Shown piece after piece: positions 11,031 to 23,035 of a DNA stretch of 64,000 nucleotides. Source of the DNA: Diabrotica undecimpunctata (taxonomy: Eukaryota; Arthropoda; Insecta; Coleoptera; Chrysomelidae); NCBI RefSeq assembly GCF_040954645.1, contig NC_092808.1, forward strand, positions 14,933,883 through 14,997,882, in the 5' to 3' direction. Each line of letters opens with the position of its first letter. The first letter of the stretch is position 1. The notes under the pieces are model-generated. The model did no database searches. It was not told where the DNA came from and was given only the letters and a program-made list of their open reading frames with translations. The translations under genes and the position numbers were made by a program.

Positions 11031-13435
11031 CCAAAAGGAGTAAGTTCAAAACGAGAACGTTTGATTGAATTATGCGAGCTAAACAACCTAAAAATCACCA
11101 ACGGATTCTTCAGACATAAAAATATTCATAAATATATAGACTACATAATAATCAAACAAGATACCACAATAAAGATCAAAGATGTGTGAGTAAGAAGAGG
11201 AGCAGAATGTAGAACGGACCATTAACTACTGACAGCAAAAATGGGCATTAATTAAAAACAAGATCCCCTCTACAGAAGAACCGTTGAACACTATAAGAGA
11301 AAAACAATACAATATAAAACTACTCCAAGAACAATCAATAAAAGAACTATACCAACAACGTTTAGACCAAAAATTAATAGAATTTAGATACGGCAACATC
11401 GAAGAAATCTACGAGCATATAAAGGCGAGTATAAAACAAGCAGCATTCGAAGACCTTGGAGAAGAATAACATATAACAAATAAACAGCACTACTATGAAA
11501 TAAATGAACCAAAAAAAGAAATAATTGAAGAAAAAAAGCAACTATACAGAAAATGGCTGATTACAAGCAACGATGAAGTTTATAAAGAATATAGAGAAAA
11601 AGATATATAAAAAGTAAAAAAACAAATAACACAACAAAAGAATGAAGAATGGGAAAGAACCTGCTTAAATATTAAAACATACATAGGCGATACAAGAACT
11701 TCGGAGTCATGGAAAGTACTGAGAGGATTGAAACAAAACTAAAAAGAAAAAATTAAATTGGGAAATATACGGGACAAAGAATGAAAGGACTATTACAAGG
11801 AACTGTTAAGAGAACAAAGACCACAATTCATTGAAAAAGAAAAGAGGCGAAGACAAAGCAGATCATCACAACAAGAAATAGAAATAACGGATAGGGAAAT
11901 GAGAACGGCCATAAAAGCAATCAAAAATAAGACAGCATCGGGACCTGGAGGCATCTCATCTGAGCTTATAAAATACGGATCAAAAAAATTACACCGGATG
12001 ATACAATGGATATTTCAGAAAGCCATAAATGGAGAACAGCTGCCAAAGGAATGAACGGAGGCATATATGACATATATATTTAAGAAAGGAGATAGAAAAC
12101 ATTGCGAAAACTACAGAGGAATAAGCGTAATATCATCAATAGGAAGTTATATGGGAAGATACTGCAAGAAAAGATAGAGCAAGCGATAAAAGGCAAAATC
12201 GAAAAGGATCAGGCAGGCTTCACTACAGGAAGATCATGCATAGACCACATATACACACTGGAACAACTGTTGGAAAAGAAAAAAGCAAAAAATAAAGATA
12301 TACATTTGGCATTTGTGGACCTGAGAAAGGCATATGACTCTGTACCAAGGTCAGAACTATGGGAGGCAATGTACAAATTAGAAATACAGACGGAACTCAT
12401 AGAAGCTACAAGAGCTCTGTATAAAGAAAATAAAGTATCCATTAAAATAGGAACAAGAATCATAGGAGATTTCATCACAAAAATAGGGCTCATGCAGGGT
12501 TGTTCCACATCTCCAACCCTATTCAAAATATACTTAGAGAAAGCCTTGACTACATGGAAAAGAAAATGCGAAGGCATGGGAGTACCGGTACGGAACGAAT
12601 ACCTATATACGTTAAGCTTTGCAGACGATCAGGTAGTGATTGCACAAGACCAAGACGACCTCAGCTACATAATAAAGAAACTACAAGAAGAATATACCAA
12701 GGCTGGCCTAGATATTAACCTCGCGAAAACAGAGTACCTATCTACAAGCGAAGAAGATATAGAAGATCTACAGATTGATGACAACGTAACAATCAAAGGA
12801 AAGGATAAATTCAAATACTTGGGGTTTATAATCACGAAAAAAACAACAACAGAAGAAGAAATTACACAAAGATTAGGACAAACAAGAACAGCAATCCGAC
12901 AACTTAACTCAGTATGGTGGGATACACTTAAATATAAAGACAAGAACACAGAAGGAAAAGACAGTTAAGATTTTACACAAGAACACAGATTTATAAAACA
13001 TTAGTGCGAAGTATTATGACATATGGAGCTGAAGATTGGATCATAAACAAGAAAAACAGCAGTAAGATAGTAGCAACAGAGATGGAATGCCTGCGAAGAT
13101 GCTGTAAAGTAACAAGAGTGGATAGGAGAAGTAATGACGAAATAAAGCAAAGAATATCAATAGAAACAGACATACTAACATATATAGAACACAAAAGACT
13201 AAAGTGGTATGGACATGTAAGAATAACTAGTGACAGCAGATGGATAAAGGGAATACCCGAATGGAGCCCCATAGGAAGGAGGAAAAGAGGACGACCCCGA
13301 AAATTCTGAAGGAACGAAGTAGACGACGCCATGAGTAAGAGAAGCCTAAACGATGGAGAATGGGACAACAGAGAATGATGGAAACGGTTGAGCGAGGGAA
13401 GGCAGTCAATATTGTAGAATTCCTGAATATATATA
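11031..13435 (+). mobile_element. RTE-type LINE, 5'-truncated, nearly complete RT
   Basis: In order: endonuclease C-terminal part (RLIELCELNNLKITN near 11060, IDYIIIKQ near 11145, RRGAECRTDH near 11200), a linker with a short open frame at 11284-11469, RT thumb/finger (TASGPGGISSELIKYG near 11930, NYRGISVISSIG near 12105), the RT core at 12102-12968, and the C-terminal RLKWYGHVRI (13195) and GRRKRGRPRKF (13275-13310) segments. Stops and at least one indel near 12137 break it into three frames. It lies just upstream of gene 1 and could affect its upstream region. Confidence 0.85.
12102..12968 (+). pseudogene. RTE-type reverse transcriptase core, open 288 codons
   Basis: The longest intact piece of the LINE. 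It shows KIEKDQAGFTTGRSCIDHIY, FVDLRKAYDSVPR, IGLMQGCSTSPTLFKIYLE and the catalytic SFADDQVV, followed by FKYLGFII. These are RT motifs in the correct order. The frame enters by a shift near 12137 (NYRGISVISSIG is in the neighbouring frame), so it is not a complete protein. No host role is expected. Confidence 0.85.
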
Positions 13436-13499
13436 CGTTTTTTCGATTCTTCAGTTCTTGTTCAGTGATCTTTGTAGTACTTGTAAAATAACCTCAAAA

Positions 13500-14655
13500 A
13501 CCAAATAGTGGTTGTCGTACTACAAGGTTTTAGGTCGGAAAGATCATGCACCGACCCTATATTTATAATAAGGCAAGTGCAAGAAAAATCATTAGAATGC
13601 AACAAACCGGCATATCTATGTTTCGTGGACCTTAAAAAGGAGTTTAACAGGGTTAAATTAAAGGTCGTTGTACACTTATTATCCACAAGAGAGGTACATC
13701 TAAGAATAATCAAAACGATAGAAAATATCTACCAAAACAAACACAATAAAAGTAAAAGTAGAAGACGAACTAATCGACTCTATTTAAGCTGGCAATGGGA
13801 TACGACAGGGAGATTCCCTGAGTCCTCTATTGTTCAACCTGATTATGGATGAAATAATAAAAAAAGATACGACATGGGAGAAAAACAACTTAAAATAATC
13901 TGCTATGCAGACGATGCAATACTGCTCTCTCAAAGTGAAGATGATTTACAACGTATGCTGCACCAATTTAATATAACTGCCAGAAAATTTTCATGTTAAT
14001 TTCCCCAATGGCTAATTGGCAATGCTAAAGCCATTATACAATAAAAAAAATTTCCCCAAAAAAGACAAAATGCATGGTTATAACAGCAAATTTACTAAGA
14101 TGTAAATTGGAGCTGCAAGCTCAGATAATAGAATAAGTGATGGAGTTTAAATATCTAGGCAACACATTATCTAGCTATGAAAAGCTCTAAAATGAAGTGG
14201 AAGATCAAATGAATAGAGCAAACAGAGCCGCAGGTTGCCTGAATGAAACAATATGGAGAAATAAAAATATCGGGAAGGAAAAGAAAGGCAAAATTTACAA
14301 AACACAAAGAGGACAAAAAAGATGTTAGAAACAGCAGAGATGAAAACACTTATAAAAATTGATGGTAAGACACTATGAGACAGAGCTAGAAGTACAGATA
14401 TACGACGTGGATGTAAGGTGGAGAAGATCTAGAACTGGGTAAGAAATAGAAGAGTAGAATGGAACGATCATATAAGCCGAATGATAACAAATAGAGTAGT
14501 AAAGACGATAAGAGATGGTTCCCTAATAGGAAGACGATCAGTAGGAAGAGCACGTAGGAAGAGTAGAAAACGATGGAACGACAACTTACTGGAGGCACAT
14601 TGAAAAACAGACAAAGTCACGTCCACATTAAAAGAAAAAGAAGAAGAATAAGAAG
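13500..14655 (+). mobile_element. RTE-like LINE (family A) remnant
   Basis: Shifting plus frames show [18 protein letters not shown] (13600-13650), ICYADDAILLSQSEDDLQRM (13900-13955), KTKCM near 14085, EFKYLGNTLSSYE near 14145, NRAAGCLNETIWRNKN near 14225-14265, and C-terminal GRRSVGRARKRWNDNLLEAH near 14530-14600, ending in GAAGAAGAA near 14640. A block of about 70 bp at 13988-14056 has no counterpart in the other copies. It ends about 240 bp upstream of the gene 1 promoter motif. Confidence 0.8.
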
Positions 14656-14890
14656 TAAAATTAATATTTTTTAAGCTTTAAATAAAAAAAGATGTATTTG
14701 TAGAATTATATGTTTTATAAAATTGTAGATTTGATGATATAAATATTTATTATAGAAATAAAATCTAAACTAGTTAAATTACATAACCACTTGTGGAATT
14801 TGACGATTTACAAATAGCATCCTCACTTTTGACTAGAAAAAATTCGATGGATGTCCATAAGGACTCGGTGAAAGGTCCGGGGCAGCTAAC

Positions 14891-14951
14891 ACCACGCCTC
14901 CACCACATTAGAACTATAAAATCGGATGACACCAAAAATTAGTAACAGTCA
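14891..14951 (+). promoter_or_regulatory. Core promoter of cuticular gene 1
   Basis: ACCACGCCT at 14891-14899, TATAAAA at 14915-14921, and a CAGTCA initiator-like site at 14946-14951, 31 nt after the TATA start. The start codon follows at 14968. The same three elements in the same order precede genes 2 and 4. The likely transcription start is at the CAGTCA. Confidence 0.75.
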
Positions 14952-14967
14952 GACTCATCCAATAAAC

Positions 14968-17900
14968 ATGGCGTTTAAAGTGAGTACTTTTTGTGTGACA
15001 TACATTTTGTGTAGAAATTGTGAAATATTCGCGAGATTGATAATAGTACACAGACGACAGCGTACCATCTTTTAATTGGTTTAAAAGTGTTTAGTGAATA
15101 TTTTTGGGATGAAGTAATTAAAAATATTTAAAGATGCTTTAAATTTGTCTTAAGGGCACTGGCGCATAATTTTGCCTGTCAAAATGGTCAATGCTTTTTA
15201 AATGTATTTATTTTTTTCGAATCCTGAGAGAACGAATAAGCATTTTTGTAAAATGTAAACGGAGAATGAAAGATTACATTATTACCGAGGGCCGAAAGTC
15301 CCTTAGAATAACCAAAAAGTTTCTTTTAAAGAGGATATTTGAAATTAAAAGTTACACTATATTAACTCTTTACTTTTCACCCCTGTAACTTATTAAAATA
15401 AACATTATAGAAGTTTTCAGGGACTTTCGGCCCTCGGTAATAACGTATTCTTTCATTCTGCGTTAAAATTTTTTTAAAATACTTATTAGTTTTCTCAGGA
15501 TTCGAAAAAAAAAAAATGAATATATTTAAAACACATTGAACATTTTGACAAGCAACATTTTGCGCCTATGCCAATGTTTTTGATTTGGAACAGATTAGGA
15601 TTATTTTATATTAGTTACTAATTAGTCCCATAAAATAAACTAATAATTTAAAATAGTATTAAAGTTATTTTAAAATTTTAAAGTTATATAAAGATAATTT
15701 TTTTTATTAAAATAAAAATTATTGCGTATCTAGGTAATAAAAATAATTAACAAAAAATATATATTTAATTTGATTTAAAATATATTTTTAAAATAGATAA
15801 ATTAATACAACTTTAAATAAAGAATTTAAAAATTTGAAAATTTTTATTTTTTTTTAAATAAATAGAAAATAAAAAATCAAATACTGCAAAATATATAATA
15901 TTAATATCTTTGTAAATACTTTATAAACAAAGTCCTCTTTATATGTAAAATTAGGTACTCTGAAATTTATTTTCCCAATTTCTAGTGTCTTTCTTGTTTT
16001 CCTTTATTTTGGTAGATATCTTCGATTTTATTTCTCATGTTGGTTAGCTTTGTATCTGATCTCTACCTTTTTCTCTCTCTCTGTCTCTCGCCAGATTGAT
16101 CCGTAGTAGTATTGATGGCCTCGGCGGTTTTTTACCTAAATCAGTGGAACTAATGGTTAACTGGATCAGTGCATCCTTCATTTATGATTCTGAAATACAT
16201 TTTACATAACTTTATCTTTCTTCTCTACATCTAGATCTGCTGTTTTCAACATATTCAAACATATTCATTCAACATATTTCAACAAATCTTTATCATATTC
16301 TATTAGTTTATTTTCATATTTGGAGGAATACTGGATTTTGTTTCAGTGCTAATATTTTCGCTATTATACTTTAGGGTTAGTTGTTGGCGTCTTATGTACA
16401 GAGATGATTCTCTCGCCAAAATTAATAGGTTTAATAATTTTTTACAGTTTGTTTTACTACCATATACTTTATTAGATAATATTTTAAGTATGTTTAACCG
16501 GTTTTGGCATGCTTGTTGTAATTTATTTTTATGCAGATTTCAATTGAATGTTTTATCTGAAGTTAGACCCAAAAAAGTTCCATTGACTGCTTTCAAGGTA
16601 AATCATTTATTGTTAAATTAATTGTAAGGTGAGTTTTATTTTTATTAAAAATAACGTATTGAGTTTTATTTTGTTTAGTTATGAAAATTTTACAGCTAAT
16701 TTAACATAATTTGTAAAATGTTTGTTGCTGAAACGAGGTTATTAAATTTGGTATTAAAAAATTATCAAAAGCAAGTAGAGTTAGGGTGGGATTTAAAATG
16801 GACCTTTGTTGGATTCTATTATCTAGTATTTTTAAATAACTTGTTATTTCGTTTATTCTTACATGTAGTAAACGATTACATGTAAACATGTTATTTCTTT
16901 CTTATTCTTACTTCTTGTATGTAGGCCTGTTTCTTCTTCAATATTAGCCTCCTAAATTGTTTAAATTATCGCACCATCTTTTTCTTGCTCTGCCAATACT
17001 TCTTCTTCCATTAAGAGACTTATCTCGTGATATTCATACTATCCTATCCTTTGCCATTCTACTAATGTGTCCATTCCACTCCTGTTTTTTGTTTCATCAC
17101 TCATCCATTCATGTCTTCTATATTGCATGCTCTTCTTGAGTTTTCGTTTCTCTCCCTACCCAACAGACTTGACCCTGATATTCGAGTATTGGATCGTCAG
17201 TCCAATGTGTTGGTGGACGACCTCTGCTTCGGTAGGCATTATCTCTAACTCTGCATTCCTGTATCCACTTTGTCCATCTGTTATCTGTCATTTGAGTCAC
17301 GTGATCGGCCCAGTTTCACTTCAGTGTTGCTATTCTTTTGTAAATAGTTTATAAATATGGCAAGGATATCATTTGGTTCTAAATATAATGTTAGACGAAG
17401 ATTTAAAATTTTTTCCAGTATTTTGCATAAGCTGCATGTCAGAGAAATGGGGTGAGGGTACTTCTTTCGGCTTATTGGGTGTATGAATGGGAATAGTTAT
17501 TGTCTGAGACCAGAAATTAATAGGTTATAAAAAGGGTTTGAATAAACCTAAAATAAACCTATATTTTAAGAATATTGGTGGGTTTCTTTAGATTAATTCA
17601 TCTCTTTCCCTTTACGTTTTCTTGTAATATAAGGCGAAGTAGATGGTACTTGAGGTGGCCGAATTATTCGGCGACCAAAATATCCGGTTTTTCCTATTTG
17701 TGATGTTTATGAGCAGAATTTTAAATTCATCATTTCAGAACATTTTCATTGGACATGTGCGAAACCCAGGCTATTTTTAGGATCCGTTAATAGTACCACG
17801 ATTTGAATGTTTCTTATTTATTTGGCGTTGTGGTTTTTAATGTTTGTCCCACATCAATATACAATATAATAGGATAGACCACCTAACATTTTGGGACCTT

Positions 17901-20900
17901 TTTTCGACTATTTTTCGAGAGATGTTTGTTACATAAAACTGCTTTTCAGGACATAAAAGCCTTACGTGATATTTCAATCCTAGTTATTATTTTTTTATCA
18001 CACTCACAATTTACATTTTAATAGCTGCCAAGATATTTAAAGCAGTTTATTCGTTCTATCCCCTCTCCATTAAGAGAATTACCTTGATCTATATTAATCT
18101 TTCCATTTGCTATCCACTTTGGGCTCGAAAAGTTAATTTTAAGGCCCTCCGATAACTTGCTTTACTGACTAGGTTTACTAATGCCTTGAGATCTTGTAAA
18201 TTTTCTCTTGTGCCTCCCTAAACATTTTTTCAGAATATAGATTAAAAGACTGGGTGACAAAACACAACCCTGTCGTACTTCAAGTTTGATGGGTAGTTTA
18301 TAAGTACCACTATTTATAATTTGGATACAGGCTATTTGATTAAGTATTTGAGCAGTCTTATATCCCACAGCAGTGCCCACAGGGAATCGAAATGTGTATC
18401 GTGGTCTACTCCGTCTAATCCTTTCTTAAAATGCATACAAAATAATTTTTTCTCTAGTTCCTAGACCATTTCTAAATCTAGATTGCTTATTACCTATTCT
18501 ACTTTGTTAAAGAAACTGGTTAAGTAGGTAATATTTGCCTCATCCAAAAGTTTAAGTAGTTCAGCAGAGATTTGATCTGATCCAAATGCTTTATTATTTT
18601 TTGCTTGCTGTATTGCTTATCAGGCTTCTGATTTCAGTACACTGAGACTTCTATCTAACTCGTTGCTACAGGTAATATGTGTATGTGTATCATGTTCTCG
18701 AGAAGCATCGTCAAAAATATCACTGAAGTTTCCCCCCCATTATCTTCAACTATGTTCGTGATCACAAATTTTTCCGTTTACTTTAATAAGTACGTAAGCA
18801 TTTTCTTGTGGAAGGTAAAATTGTCGTATTTTTTTAGATTTACTATTTCTTTGGTGGTCTCGTAAATATAATACCAGACTTGTATTTTCTTCTTCTTCCT
18901 TATTCTATCCCCATCAACGGAGATTAGTGATCACATTTCTAAAAGTTTTGGTCCTTAGCAGCGTGGAATCATTCTTCTACATCCATGTTTGTCTAGTCCA
19001 GAATATTTAGCAGCCATGACTTGTTTTTTCTACCAATTCCTCTTTTTCTCATTTACTTTACCCTCCCTAATTACATGCAATAGACTGTATTTTTCATTCT
19101 ACAGTATTTCCCCAACATTTCATTGTTCTTAACAATTTTTGTGTCGACCTATCCATCTCAGCACTTCCTCGTTGTGGACTTTGGTCGCCTATCGCAATCT
19201 CATATATATATACAAAGTTCAAGTACTTTGATCTTCTTAATTATTTAGGTTTTTGTTTCTAACCTGTATAGTTGGGGCTAGACGCAACATTCCGTCACAC
19301 AATATTAACCTGAATATTAAGAAAGCTGCCCTTGCTATTTCTATTCCTACCCTGATTTTCTGGTCTGGATCCAATTCAGAAGTGATGTAGGCTCCCATAT
19401 ATTTATATTTTTTCGTTCCTTCTATTTGTAGCATATACAGATATAGTTGTTGATTATTAATAGGATCCTTCGATACTATCATAAACTTCGATCTTATCAA
19501 TGGTAATCTGAAGTCTTATTTAGATGTATTTAATATTTACTGTATCTAGTAAAGTTTATAGCTCTTCTTTACTCTTAGCTTTAATTATGAGATTAAAAAG
19601 CGTCGAAGATAAGACGCGTTTTTGCCTGATGCATCTTGCAATCGATATATTATTTGTTTCTATTTTGTTCATCTTTACCATTACTTTCTGATATCAATAT
19701 ATAGACTTTATGGTTTCAATGTGCCTTTTTTTTCTGAATTGATTTTCTAAAGCATGGATCCTGCGTAGACGCCGTATTTGTATTGAGATAAATCACAAAA
19801 AAGGCCATAGAGTATAATAAACCAGCATATCTATATTTTAGGCCATAGAGTATAATAAACCAGCATATCTATGTTTTATATACCTGACAAAGGCTTTCGA
19901 TTGCATCCAAGTCGAAGACGTCTTACACCTACTGTATAAAAGAAACATACCAATTAGTATTATACAAACCATCGAAAACATCTACTTACATAATCGACTA
20001 CAGGCAAAGATAAATAAATGGGAAACTAACACAGCCTATACCAGTATAAAGCGGAGTCAGACAGGATGACTCGTTAAGCCCACTTCTCATTAATATAATA
20101 ATGGACGAAATAATAAAAGCAGTACGTAATGGTCATGGATACACAATGGGGAATAAAAAAATCCAAATATTATGTTATGCAGATGACGCCACATTAATCG
20201 CCGAGATACAAGACGAGCTCCAAAGAATAACACATATCTTTAATACAACAGCCAATAAATACAATATGATAATATCAGCAGAAAAAACCAAATGCATGAC
20301 AACATCTAAATACCCAGTACGATGTAACATCGAAATTGATGGGAAAATAATAAAGCAGGAAGCAAGGTTTAGACATCTGGGAATAGAGACTAGTTATGGA
20401 GATGTTAAAGAAAAAGTACGACAACAAAGCTTAAAAGCAAGTAAAGCGGCAAGATCTCTTAATGACATAATCTGAAAGAACACCTAAGACAAGACACAAA
20501 AACAAGAATCTATAAAGCAGCAATTAGACCCATATTAACATAAACGGGGAAGATAAGACCTAACACATCCCAAACGAGACGACTACTAGAAATAATAGAG
20601 ATGAAAATACTCCGACGAATATCAGGAAAAAGTCTGTTGAATAGGGAGAAAAGCGAAAAAATAAGAAGAGCATGCAATATAAAAGACAAAATTAAATAGG
20701 TGACAAAACGGAAACAGAAGTGGAACGAATACATTAGTAGAATGGCCGGGAATAGGATAGTAGGAATAGCACGAGATAAGTCACCGATTGGATAAAGAAG
20801 TATCGGCAGACCAAGATAAAAATGGTGCGATAATTTAAACAATTTATTAGGCCAATATTGAAGAAGAAACATGCTTTACAGCGTACATAAAAGAAGAAGG

Positions 20901-21725
20901 AAGAAGAAGTAATTTTAAAGTTCGTCTGTATATGCTGTATTTGGTTAAATTCCTTTATCTGTCTGCCTATATGAAGCATACATATTTAACCTTGTTTTAA
21001 TTCTCACATTTCTACAAAAGAGATTTCACTGCAAATAATGCTTCTTTTGTACCCATGTAACTTCTGACTTGTGTCATGTACATATGTATAATTGGAGACT
21101 TCTTTTAATTTGCAAAACTAACATGAAGTTGACATAGATTAAGAATAAAGCCTGCTTAATGGAATAAAGCAAGAATCCAATGCTTATCCTCTTACTCTAG
21201 TTGTTCCAAAATTTTGGTGAAGAAGACAACAATATATGTGCTAAAGTAAAAATATATTTAACAAATCTATATAAGTAGATAATATTTTTATATTAAAACT
21301 GATATTTAAATAGGAAGAAATGTTTTATATACCGCTATGAAAATGAAGAATTTGTTTGAAAACTAACTCAAGGTAGTCCAATTAATCGATGATGCTAATT
21401 AGACTTAATTGCATCACCGACTTTCGTACAACATTAATATTCGTCTTCATTGAAAATCTTAAATTCTAAATTGATAAATTTGAATATTTATTAGTCTTGA
21501 GAGAAAATATTTGGGGCCATATGTTCCAAGTTTCCCAACCAATGCCATATTGCACACGGTGTATTTTTATTTAAAAATGATAAAGATTTGAACATACTTT
21601 AGTTTTTATATAATACATATATAGAGTTAGACCAATACAGGAAATAAACAATAAGTTTTGTAACAATAATAATATTAGCTTTCCAAATCATATTAAATTA
21701 TCATATATGATATATACATATATAT

Positions 21726-21799
<74 letters not shown>

Positions 21800-22032
21800 A
21801 TATGAATGTAATCATTCAGTATAACTGGGAAGACACTTAAAAGACTTTTAAAAAAATTTTAATCCATGTTAAACTTTTTAAAAAAGTGTAAACATGAAAT
21901 TTAATTGTAAAATGTAATGTTTAAAGTTTAATAAAGTGCTTATTGAAAATGGCAAATTTGCCGAAATTTTTCAGCAAATAAATAGTTTTATTTACATCAG
22001 ACCGACAAAACCAGGAAATAAAAAAGCTTCTA

Positions 22033-22098
<66 letters not shown>

Positions 22099-23035
22099 TA
22101 TATATATATAATATGATAATAATTTTATATACTGATTATCCTAATTACTGTCAATATGTTTTTCCTTTCAGATCATTACGTTTGCTGCTTTCATTGTAGT
22201 AGCCCGAGCTGGTGTTCTAAATGAAGCCTTTCCACCACAATTATCTTACGCTGCACCGCCAGTTGCGAAAGTGGCCTACTCAGAAGCTCCAGCTGTGTCA
22301 TACTCATCTTTATCAGCACCTTTAGCTTACCCCGGCCCTCCAGCTTTTGCAAAAGTAGCTGCTCCAGTTCAATTTGGTGCCTCACCATACTCTGGCTTTT
22401 CATTTGCTGCATCAGCGCCGCTTTCTTCCCCAGCATTAGCTTCAGCTTTACCATACCAGCAACAGGCACCTCAAGTTTATTCTTATGCGTCTCCACCTGT
22501 TTCGCCCGTTTCTTACGCAGCACCTGCAGTCAAACTGGCTGCCCCAGTTGCTTATGCTGCACCCATTACTAAGGCTGTTATTGCTGAACCGTCTGCACCT
22601 GCTCACTATGATTTTGGATATGCTGTCAACGACCCCAACACTGGAGATAATAAAAGCCAACAGGAATCACGCCGCGGTGATGTCGTACAAGGAAGTTACT
22701 CAGTGGTAGACGCTGACGGTACCAAACGCACTGTCGATTACACTGCCGATGATCACAATGGTTTTAACGCCGTCGTCCGCAAAGAACCAGTTGCAGTAGG
22801 TGTTAAAGCAGTCGCACCAGTAGTAGCAAAAGTAGCTGCTCCAGTTGCGTACGCTCAACCTGCTCCAGTTGCTTACGCTCAACCTGCTCCAGTTAGTTAC
22901 GCGCAACCTGCTCCAGTTGGATATGCTCAACCTGCCTCAGTTGCATATTCTCATTCTGCTCCAGTAGCACTTCCTCAACAATTCCTTAGGTCATCTCCTT
23001 ACGGTCCGTCTTTTGTTAATGCTTACCAACATTAA
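14968..23035 (+). CDS. RR-2 cuticular protein, gene 1 (two exons, 291 aa)
   Basis: A structural protein of exoskeleton that binds chitin after secretion. Exon 1 is 14968-14979 (MAFK) with donor GTGAGT. Exon 2 is 22172-23035 after a TTTCCTTTCAG acceptor, phase 0. Residues 1-17 form a signal peptide ([17 protein letters not shown]). The RR-2 domain is about residues 149-210 ([15 protein letters not shown], then [19 protein letters not shown], then [16 protein letters not shown]). It is flanked by Ala/Pro/Tyr/Val repeats and a C-terminal YAQPAPV repeat. The 7.2 kb intron is filled with transposons, all of which could splice out. This is the most diverged member of the cluster ([21 protein letters not shown] end). 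Exon 1 and the long intron are inferred from the matching structure of genes 2 and 4. Confidence 0.88.
15151..15577. mobile_element. Foldback MITE with long inverted arms, intron of gene 1
   Basis: The left end (GGGCACTGGCGCATAATTTT at 15154 onward) and right end (CAACATTTTGCGCCTATGCC) are inverted copies, and homology continues inward through a TGTCAAAATG block, a TTCGAATCCTGAGA block and a perfect inner inverted pair, ACCGAGGGCCGAAAGTCCC at about 15283 and its complement near 15420. The central loop is about 110 bp. There is no ORF of note. Transcribed as part of the intron, it would form a long hairpin. Confidence 0.8.
16370..16615 (-). mobile_element. Jockey-type LINE fragment (post-RT region)
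   Basis: The minus strand reads [12 protein letters not shown], then [20 protein letters not shown], then [10 protein letters not shown]. This corresponds to the jockey segment 'FLGL.FD..L.W..HI..L...C..RLN.LK.LS...WG'. It is short and truncated on both sides. Confidence 0.6.
16930..17150 (-). mobile_element. LINE family A 3'-end fragment
   Basis: This is the reverse complement of the same C-terminal region seen at 4600-4850 and 20640-20900 (minus reading ...EWQRIG..., [17 protein letters not shown], then [10 protein letters not shown]). It is inverted relative to the other family A copies. Confidence 0.65.
17118..17345 (-). mobile_element. RTE-like LINE C-terminal fragment
   Basis: The minus frame reads [20 protein letters not shown], then [14 protein letters not shown]. 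It is the WAGHV.RM.DNRWTK...GRP..RW.DD tail of an insect endonuclease/RT protein. It runs directly into family A sequence at its 3' side, so it is a chimeric or nested junction. Confidence 0.7.
17390..17530 (-). mobile_element. Possible jockey-like RT finger fragment
   Basis: The minus strand reads [21 protein letters not shown], then a [10 protein letters not shown] segment, weakly like W..A..IPI.KP.KDP.NYRPISLL....K.FE. Too short and decayed for certainty. Confidence 0.3.
17990..18660 (-). mobile_element. LINE RT palm fragment
   Basis: The minus strand reads [20 protein letters not shown] near 18600 (RT finger 'LKNGKAPG.D.I.AELLK'), then [20 protein letters not shown] near 18380-18420, and [19 protein letters not shown] near 18235-18290 (RT motif 'GVRQGC.LSP.LF'). 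It is broken by frameshifts and the catalytic YADD is not preserved. Confidence 0.65.
18885..19690 (-). mobile_element. LINE C-terminal half (post-RT to 3' end)
   Basis: The minus strand reads a TKFMIVSK-like segment ([11 protein letters not shown] at 19490), [20 protein letters not shown] (19360-19420), [13 protein letters not shown] near 19300, then [16 protein letters not shown] near 19050 and [16 protein letters not shown] near 18990-19010, ending at GAAGAAGAA (seen as TTCTTCTTCC) near 18888. It is the same type as the LINE at 40175-41470 but inverted. Confidence 0.65.
19785..20905 (+). mobile_element. LINE family A copy with partly open RT
   Basis: After a duplicated block of about 50 bp at 19800-19880, the element reads through the RT. 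The open piece 20101-20475 carries [14 protein letters not shown], the catalytic [17 protein letters not shown] and [12 protein letters not shown]. The 3' C-terminal part is shifted, and the element ends in AAGAAGAAGGAAGAAGAAG near 20885. It is the best-preserved member of the family that also occurs at 1275-4850, 8180, 13500, 16930 and 60640. Confidence 0.8.
21729..21787. repeat. (TA)n microsatellite
   Basis: An almost pure TA dinucleotide run within the gene 1 intron. Confidence 0.95.
22035..22118. repeat. (TA)n microsatellite near the gene 1 acceptor
   Basis: Long TA run ending about 55 bp upstream of the exon 2 splice acceptor at 22171. An apparent ORF across it (YIYIYI) is an artefact. 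Confidence 0.95.

Noticed and set aside
21936..22199. ORF with YIYIYI repeats
   Set aside because: A translation of a (TA)n microsatellite in the gene 1 intron.
22271..23035. Gene 1 starting at its own long ORF start, without an upstream exon
   Set aside because: Upstream of it the frame continues to a good splice acceptor and completes a signal peptide identical in style to genes 2 and 4; a MAFK exon with a matching promoter lies at 14968.
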